Below the pieces are notes generated by a model. That model worked only from the letters and a program-made list of their open reading frames with translations, was not told the DNA's origin and did not search any database. Source: Ashinkailepas kermadecensis (taxonomy: Eukaryota > Arthropoda > Thecostraca > Neolepadidae). Taken from it: 64,000 bases of DNA. The stretch covers positions 482,739-546,738 of the forward strand of contig JAOTOM010004877.1 of the NCBI GenBank assembly GCA_034440615.1. The letters run 5' to 3'. This document shows positions 56,520 through 64,000 of this stretch, in pieces. Made by a program: the position numbers and the translations under genes. Positions within the stretch are counted from its first letter, which is position 1; every line of letters begins with the position of its first letter.

Positions 56520-59500
56520 ATGGTAGGAGTCGTGTCGGGGTACTGTAAAATCACGATATGGGCCCCAAGAGATCCGGCCGGGGCCCCCGAAAATTATGCT
56601 GAGCCTGGGGTACCAAAAAGTCACGCCCGGACCACGAAAATCGTGCCAGGGACACGACAGGTCGCACCGTGCCCCAACAGTCTGATTGGAACCAAAACAA
56701 ATGAAGCCGGAGCAACGAAAAACAATCCGGACATGGATAATCACTTTGGGGGCCCAACAATGACGCCAAAAGCCCCCAAAGCGCATTGGACCCCCCAAAA
56801 GTGTCGAGGCCGCTATAGCTCGCGCTAGGGATCCAAGAAAATGACGTCGGGGCCCAAAAGATCACATTGGACTCAAAAAAGTCGCGTCGCAGCCCTTGAA
56901 AATCACACTGGAGGCCCAGAAGGTCGCGCCGGGGCCCCAAAAGTTGCAGCTGCCCCAAAAATCAACCCTTAACCGGAATGTCACTCTGGGACAAAAAAAA
57001 ACTCCCTCAGTGGCCGCAGTGCTATATGAAAGGGGCAAGTTCCCCCTCCATCCTGAGAGGGATAAGCTCCCAAGAATCGTGCCGGGGCCTCAAAAATCGC
57101 GCTGGGACCACCAAAATTCGCGTCGGTCCACCAGAATTCGCGTATGGGTCTCCAAATAAATACGGCGAGCCCCGGAAAACTCGCTCCGAGGCCCGAAAAA
57201 TTGCAACAGGAACCGCCAAAATCGCGTTGGGGCCACAACTAAATACAATGCGTCCCACAAACTCGAACCAGGCACCTCAAATATCGCGCTCGGGACCCAC
57301 AATTCCCATTGGTAGTCCCGTCGAGGCTCTCAAAAATTGGCGTCTAGGGCCACACGTAAGCACAGTGTGACCACAAACACCGGATCGTATCCGAAAAAAA
57401 TCAAGCTGGAGCCCTCCAAAATAAGTAGGGATTCCAACAACTAAATGCCCAGGTAAAAAAAAATGGCTCTTGAGCACCGAACATATTATCAGATGCCTTC
57501 ACAAATTGCGTACGGCATCGAAAAATAAACCGGATCTCGAACAATCGAGATGGGATACAAAAACATGGCGCCAAGGGCTCGAGAAATCAGGCCGGGATTC
57601 GGACTTAAAAAAAAATCAGAAAAGATGCACAAAAATCGTATTGAGCCCAGAAAACTGGGGTTGGGTCTCCGGAACCACGCGCCTGGGCGCGATAAGTCGC
57701 TCTGGGACCTAGAAACATCGTACCGAAGCCACAAAATTGTACTAATCGTACCGAAGCCCACAAGTGTGCGTCAGAAGCCCAAAATAAACACATCGGGACC
57801 CTAAGAGCACAACGGGGGCCGAAAATACAACTGGCCCTCCAAAGCGTACATAGTCTCACAAAAAGCGACAGGGCCTTAACGCACGTTGCAGCCATAAATA
57901 TGCATACCGGGAGGTCTAAAAAATATACCGGAAGCTCTCAAGGCACACCGGGGTCATGGTAACGCACAAGAGCCTGATAAGTGGCTGAGGCCGCAAGAGG
58001 CAACATGGTTCCAAAACAAACAAAAAGACCGGGCGCTAAATATACACATCGGGATCTTCGAAAACGCCCTGACACGTCAAAAAATCCTCGGTGCACAAAA
58101 ATGCAACAAACCCTAAAACGAGCAGGGGGTTCGAAAATGTTTCAGGCCCGTAACAAAAATGGATTAGAGCCATAATACACAATCATAGAGCAAGAAAGAC
58201 GCAATGGGTCCAAAAAAGAATGCTGAGGCAGGGCCTCGGTTCGGTAGCCAATCTGGGAGGATAGCAGCAAAGATATGAAGTGCATCAAAGCTCAGCGGAA
58301 ACCGCATTTCATAACTACCAGAAAATGTGAGAAGTAGGAAATTAATGATCGATATTAATCAACCGACTTTTCGCAGCGAACGCCCATACGAAGCATTCCA
58401 TGACGTCAAATATGGCGCAAGTGTATCATGTGGCAGCAATTAGCAAAACGCAGAAGGCCTCGCAGAGGCCGTAGCATCGCACGAAGTGTGGCGAATGCAC
58501 CGAATACGAAAGATGGGTGTGCACGTGCACTGACGTTGCCGTCGTGGCGACCGGGTGCTATGAACCGGAATGCCTGAAATTGTGAAATTTTGTATTTTAA
58601 AGTGGTGGGTAATACATTTTAAATTGAAGTTGTGGGCCTAATACATCTTCGAAACCCTGCTCGTTTTAGGGCTTTGTTGCTTTTTTGTGCACCGAGTATG
58701 TTTTACGTGCCAGGGCGTTTTCGAAGATCCCGATGTGTTTATTTAGCTCCCGGTTGTTTTGTACGTTTTGGAACCATGTTGTCTTTTGTGGCCCCAGCCT
58801 CTTTTTCAGGCCCTTGTGCGTTCTCATGGCCCCTGTGCGCCTTCCGAGCTTGCAGTGTATTTTTTTTAGAGCTCCCGGCATGTTTATTTAGGACTGCAAC
58901 GCATGTTTTAAGGCCCTATCGCTTTTTGGGAGACTCGGTGCGCTTTGGAAGGTTATTTGTAATTTCCGGCACCGTTGTACTCTTAGGGTCCGGCTGTGTA
59001 TATTTGGGGCTTCTGATGCACAGTTGTGGGGCCCCAGTACGATTTTGGGGCTTCGGTACGATTTTTATCGGTCCCAGCGCGACTTATCGCGCCCAGGCGC
59101 GTGGTTCCGGAGACCCAACGCCAGCTTTCTGTGTTCAACGCGATTTTTGTGGATCTTTTCGGTTTTTTTTAAAAGTCCGAATCCCGGCCTGATTTCTCGA
59201 GGTTCTCGCGCCATGTTTTTGCATACCACCTCGATTTTTCGAGATCCGGTATGCTTTTCGGTGCCATACGCAATTTTTTAAGGCATCTGGAAAAAAAATG
59301 TTCGGTGCTCCAGAGCCATTTTCCTGACCCGGACATTTATTATTGGAATCTGTCCTTTTTTGGAGGGCTCCAGCTTGATTTTTTGGGGATACCGATCCGG
59401 TTTTGTGGTATAGGTGTAATTGCAGCAGTGTGAGGTAACTTATCAAGGTATTAAAAGAAAACCTTAGAACTAGGTGGTAGAGTTAGGGTTGAAATCCGAC

Positions 59501-59605
59501 CAACCAGAAACCATAGTGGTAGATTAGGCCCCTCCACAGGACAATTTAGTTGATAACTAATTATATTATTTCGAAATGGCCCCTTTGACAAAATAGCGGT
59601 CGAAA
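56520..59605 (+). repeat. GGGGCCCC/AAAA-type element, copy 3 with internal inverted duplication
   Basis: The array part (56520-58200) and the non-repetitive 3' blocks (58240-58570, 59410-59605) are collinear with copy 1. Between them, 58637-59407 is an inverted copy of 57371-58135: for example, TTGCACAAAAA- and GATCTTCGAAAACGCC-type blocks at 58050-58110 reappear reversed at 58680-58730. The resulting palindrome has arms of ~760 bp around a ~500-bp centre. Confidence 0.8.
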
Positions 59606-60080
59606 TCCAAATACTTTTTCATGGGCGTAGGTGCCTCCGCCCCCTGCAAATCCGTTTGCCCCCTCCTGCTTGACGCAAATATAGGTACTCCACTGGTCCC
59701 TCAATAATTTTACGAAACATACGCCCATGGGGAAAAACCAACATTGAGGGGACAAATTACCCCTCACAAGCATACAATACAACATCCATGCCCCATATAA
59801 AATGGGATGAATGATGTTTTCAAATGCATTTTCTTCCAAGAAACTTCTTTTCTGTTATTATAGCCTGCATGATTAGAGCTTCCCAGCTTCCATACCTTCT
59901 CAAAGTCATTTACAAAACGGTACAGCACAGCGAAAACGATGGGCGTGACGGCGTGGAATTTGAATGTTTGGATTATGTATGCACTGACATTGTTGCATTG
60001 TTGCATTGTCATTTATGCATTGATGTTCAATGCTTGTTCTTTGCGTGAATTTATTCGCTGAGGATATATTTTAGCTCGTG
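59606..60080. other. No gene recognised
   Basis: Short unassigned sequence between the repeat copy and the 5' end of the LINE. It contains a TGTTGCATTGTTGCATTG motif near 59990. Confidence 0.5.
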
Positions 60081-61002
60081 TGACAGTTGCCTTGCAGCCA
60101 GCACCAAATGTTATAAAAATAAACAAATTCCTAAGATGGCGCCATAACCCTTCGCTTATCGCACGCACGTCTACTCACCGCTGCAGCAAGCTGACGCCGA
60201 TACGCCGACACTACAGAGATTGTTGCCGGCACGACGCCAGAAGCTGCCGCAGGATCAAGACGCCGCGGACGCTACCGAGCAGCCTTGGACTAGGAGCCAC
60301 CAGCCACCAGCCTGTCACCACACACACACAAAGCACCAGCCAACAGCCAACATACACACAGACAAGCACCAAGCACACCAAACCACACCTCCCTGCGCCA
60401 CTGATCTCCCCCTCCCTCCAAGCATACAGTACTACCAACCTATTTCCCCTGAACTTCAACTCTATCCAAACCCCTCAAACCTTCAACCGCCCTCTCAAGC
60501 TCACCTCCTGCTACATCTGCTGAACCGTCGACGTCTACGCTACCCTTCAAGATCTTCAAGACCTACTTCAACTCTACTCACCCTCCCGTCTACTCTACTC
60601 ACCACTCTACTTCATCTACTCCAGTGCTCAGTGACAGTGCTCTTCTCTTCTCTGCCTCTACGACTACATCTACACTTCAGGTCAGTTCGGCGGTGCAGCC
60701 AGCCCTCCCGCCCCGGGCTCCCTCCACAACACCCCCTATTTTCCCTCTAGTGCCCTCCGCACGATCTTTATCTGATCTTTCTGACCGAGCTCTCTTCACG
60801 CACAGTTTCTGATTTCTTTGTGTTTTCTTGATCTTTATCTGCCCCTCTTTTACAATCTGTCGGGCTTTCTTCACGCCCCTCCGGACCCTCCGCCAAAAAC
60901 TGTACTGTGATTGTCTGTACCACACACCTGCCACTGAACACTCTGTCTTCAACACCACAGATCACTCGAACGCAAACATCACCGCTAACTACATCACCAC
61001 CA

Positions 61003-62330
61003 ACATGCACTCCTCAGCACAGCCATACGGCGATTTCTTCCTCTGCCACCGGGGTGACGGGGTGCCCATGGGCACCCTCGACCCCTGGGTGGTGGAGGAA
61101 GAGATCGCCAAATACACAGGGGAGTCCCTACACGCCAAACAGATACGCTCAGGGGCTCTCCTGATACAAGCCAACTCGGACATAGACAGCAAAATTCTTC
61201 CCACCATACATATGATCGGCACAACACCTATCACCATCGTCCCTGCCACCAAGATGAACACGTCACAAGGAACAATTCACGCTAGGGAGCTGGCCGGGAT
61301 AGCGGTGGAGACCCTGGTCTCCCGACTAGAGAACCAGGCGGTTACCGCCGCGTTCCGGCCGGCTCAACAACCCGGACGACCACAAACACATATCATCATA
61401 CTCACATTCAGCACACGGATACCACCAAAACACATCAAAGCCGGATACCTACGCTACAACGTCACGCCACGTGCACCCCTCCTCGACGCTGCAAAAAGTG
61501 TCAGCGGTACGGCCACTCCGAGGGGGGGGTGCCACTCTACCACATACACCTGCGGTAAATGCGCAGCACAACACAACACCACAGCATGCCCAGGCGGCGA
61601 GGTCTGCTGCGCCGCCTGCGCGGGACCGCACGAGGCCGGGAGCAGTTCCTGCCCTCGGTGGATGGCGGAGAAAGAAATTCTCCGCCTGGTCCACCTAGAG
61701 GGCATGGAGCTGTCCCTGGCCAGGATGGCGGTGGACGGCCCGCCGGCGGCGTGGCCGACCCGCCGCGCAAAGCCGGGTCACAGATCCCCACCACCACCAC
61801 GAAACCACACAGAGTACCCGGCTCTGTACACATCCACCACCACCCAATACAACCACAACAGAAGCACTTACCCACAAACAAATCACACGCGACCACAACC
61901 CACACCGTCACCCACCACCAGCACACGCAAAACGCGAGCACCAACACCAGCATACACATCAGTACAGCGCCCGGCACACCAACCACCACCACCACCAACC
62001 CGCCAACCGCCACGGACACCGACACCAGCACCCCCCCCACCCCCCCAACACCCACCACCACCACCCCAACGGCCAACAGCCTCACCATACCCACAGACCT
62101 TCCCCTCAACAGACCAGTCCCCAACACACACAACCCGCACATACACAGATCAGGACACAGACACAGAGGAACATACTGACATAGAACACTCTTCCACAGA
62201 CACAGATCGGACACCCCCCACACAACAGAGACCACCCCCCGCCCACAAACCACCAAAGACACCAAAACACATACCAAGACAGACCTCACCTAACAGACTA
62301 CTTACGCGCGCCAACACCCAAAGACCATGA
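61003..62330 (+). CDS. LINE ORF1 (Gag-like, zinc-knuckle protein), slightly damaged
   Basis: Nucleic-acid-binding ORF1 protein of Jockey/I-type LINEs, expected to coat the element RNA (family knowledge). The frame also stays open upstream to 60828; I prefer the Met at 61003 (MHSSAQPYGDFFL), where homology-like sequence begins. An RRM-like region (IRSGALLIQANS, ITIVPATKMNTSQGTIHARE, HIIILTFSTRIPPKHIKAGY) is followed by zinc knuckles (CGKCAAQHNTTACP, CCAACAGPHEAGSSSCPRW), EKEI, and a long Pro/Thr-rich tail. The first CX2CX4HX4C knuckle lies in a different frame (about 61473-61530). Two compensating indels, the second in a run of eight G, therefore displace it, or they are sequencing errors. The stop TGA overlaps the ORF2 start. 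Confidence 0.8.
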
Positions 62331-64000
62331 ACACAATCATACAATGGAATACACACGGCCTCATCAGACACTGGAACGAATTCAAATAATACGCACTACA
62401 ATCAAATCACACAGCACTATGCATACAGGAAACACACTTTAAACCTCACGACCCATATCAATTTAACATCTCCCAATACACACTACACAGACAAGACACA
62501 CACAACACAAACAGATCAGGCGGAGTATGCACATACATTAGGAACACAACCCCGCACCGCCTGATACAATTACACACTACAGCAGACATCTTACTCACTG
62601 AAATCCACGTACACAACATAGCTTACACACTCATTAACGTATACGACCTCCCTCGCGAAACACAGAAACCCTCTCGGAATTAAATAAGGCACTTGATCAA
62701 ATTAACACCCCGGTCATACTCACAGGTGACTTTAACTCACACCACCCACTATGGGACACACGCACAACACGACCCGATCACAGAGCACTCACACTCATCA
62801 CACTGGCTACACAACATAACCTCACAGTACTCAACACCGGATCACCAACATACCTCGTACCAATTAGTTCACACCTCCCTACCACCCCGGACGTAACACT
62901 CGCTTCCTCTCGCATAGCCCTCACCTGGATAGCCGACTCCGATCCACACTTTAGTGACCACGCCCCCATCACCATAACCTTCCACCAAATCCCGACCACC
63001 GGCCCACCCAACACACCGACGGGACGGTGGAACCTTAAAAACGCATCCTGGACCCCATTCTCAGAATCCTTAGCAGCACAGACATCCAATAATCCACAAT
63101 ACACACCAGGACAATACGCAGACATGCTACTCACCACCGCACATCAACACATACCACAAACAAAACCACGACACCAACACAAACCTCGCGCGGCTCCCTG
63201 GTGGAACGAGGAGTGCCACCGGGCGATCCGCGCGAGGAACCACGCACGACACAGATACGAACGACACCGCACACCGGAAACACTCACAGCATACAAACTG
63301 AACAGAGCACTATGCAAACGCACCATCAAACAAGCCAAAAAGACCTCCTGGAATAAATTTAGCTCTCAATTTAATAGATTCACACCTCTCGGCGAAATCT
63401 GGACACTACTCAAAACATTTCAACACCGACAACGACCCCCAGCTAAAGCCATCACACTTATACACAACAACATCACCATCACAGACCCACAAACAATAGC
63501 AAACATTTTCGCAGACAACTATCACACTAGGTCAGGCACACTCCCACGACACCCCCCACCCCCAATCAGACACACACGACCACACCTTTACAACACTAGG
63601 TTTACACTCACAGAATTACAAATAGCAATAGCACAAACAGGAAACACAAGCGTAGGACCAGACAACATACACTACTCATTCTTCAAACATCTACCAATAC
63701 AAGCATTACACGCATTACTCGACACATACAACACCGCATGGACAACACATACATATCCACAGTCTTGGTTACACGCTCTTCTCATCCCTATCCCTAAACC
63801 AAGCACTGACTTAACCCTATGCGACTCTTACCGCCCTATATCACTAACCAGCTGTTTTTCACAAACTCTTCGAACGACTAGTCCGAAAACGCCTTCTTTA
63901 TATTCTTCAAACACAAAAACTAATCTCTCCTATACAATCAGGCTTTCTTCCTAATTGCTCATGTCTAGACAGCCTCACCTATCTCACCACACACATCCAG
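62327..64000 (+). pseudogene. LINE ORF2 (endonuclease-reverse transcriptase), broken and partial
   Basis: Starts MNTIIQWNTHGL (APE-type endonuclease start). An in-frame TAA follows at 62387-62389 and a frameshift near 62655. Endonuclease motifs seen: LCIQETH (62420), GDFNSHHPLWD (62726), SDHAPI (62950). The linker PWWNEECHRAIRARN lies at 63200-63240. The RT start WLHALLIPIPKPSTD and SYRPISLTSCF lies at 63770-63850, with another frameshift near 63855. The rest of RT is outside the window. The catalytic YADD block is not in view. Confidence 0.82.

Larger units (their letters stand above)
60080..64000 (+). mobile_element. I/Jockey-like two-ORF LINE, runs off right edge
   Basis: A 5' leader of roughly 900 bp (C/A-rich, CACACACAAAGCACC-like), then ORF1 and ORF2 with an ATGA stop-start overlap at 62327-62330. 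The plus strand is strikingly poor in G and T. Few lesions compared with the other LINEs here, so it is probably the youngest. The 5' boundary is approximate. Confidence 0.83.

Overview
The window is eukaryotic, intron-bearing DNA from an invertebrate, most likely an arthropod. The protein-coding exons resemble arthropod Me31B/DDX6 and animal Sec8. They are GC-rich islands in an AT-rich, extremely repeat-laden background with several LINE clades, TTAGG-like motifs and many minisatellites. The phylum is inferred from protein similarity alone; I could not run a search.

Two host genes are visible, both on the minus strand. Positions 1-15770 hold six consecutive exons of a DDX6/Me31B-type DEAD-box helicase (Q motif through motif VI), with clean GT-AG junctions and matching phases. 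The C-terminal end runs off the left edge and the N-terminal exon(s) were not found. Positions 25926-28728 hold one uninterrupted 2.8-kb exon of the exocyst subunit Sec8/EXOC4, complete at its C-terminus and starting at an acceptor site.

The rest is accessory DNA. The me31B introns contain a tRNA-headed SINE, one copy of a long GGGGCCCC/AAAA-type repeat, an L1/Tx1-like LINE wreck, a 1.5-kb minisatellite open in all six frames, a ~77-bp tandem array, and small tandem duplications that have copied exon edges. Region 31.5-39.8 kb has a TTAA-flanked element nested in an inverted copy of itself and two opposed CR1-like LINE fragments. Region 43-46 kb is a second GGGGCCCC array. Region 46-48.6 kb is another LINE, split by a SINE. 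Region 52.4-53.3 kb is a third TTAA element. Region 53.8-56.5 kb is a 20-bp GAGGCCCCC minisatellite with higher-order structure. Region 56.5-59.6 kb is a third GGGGCCCC copy containing a large inverted duplication. From 60.1 kb to the right edge runs a relatively young two-ORF, I/Jockey-like LINE.

The most unusual signal is a family of very short insertions (about 28-60 bp). I count twelve, each flanked by 9-15 bp target-site duplications and sharing a hairpin core and an AACYAAC-type tail. The same tail ends the tRNA-headed SINEs, so the short elements look like headless or 5'-truncated relatives. One of them landed on the splice donor of me31B exon 6 and duplicated that donor.
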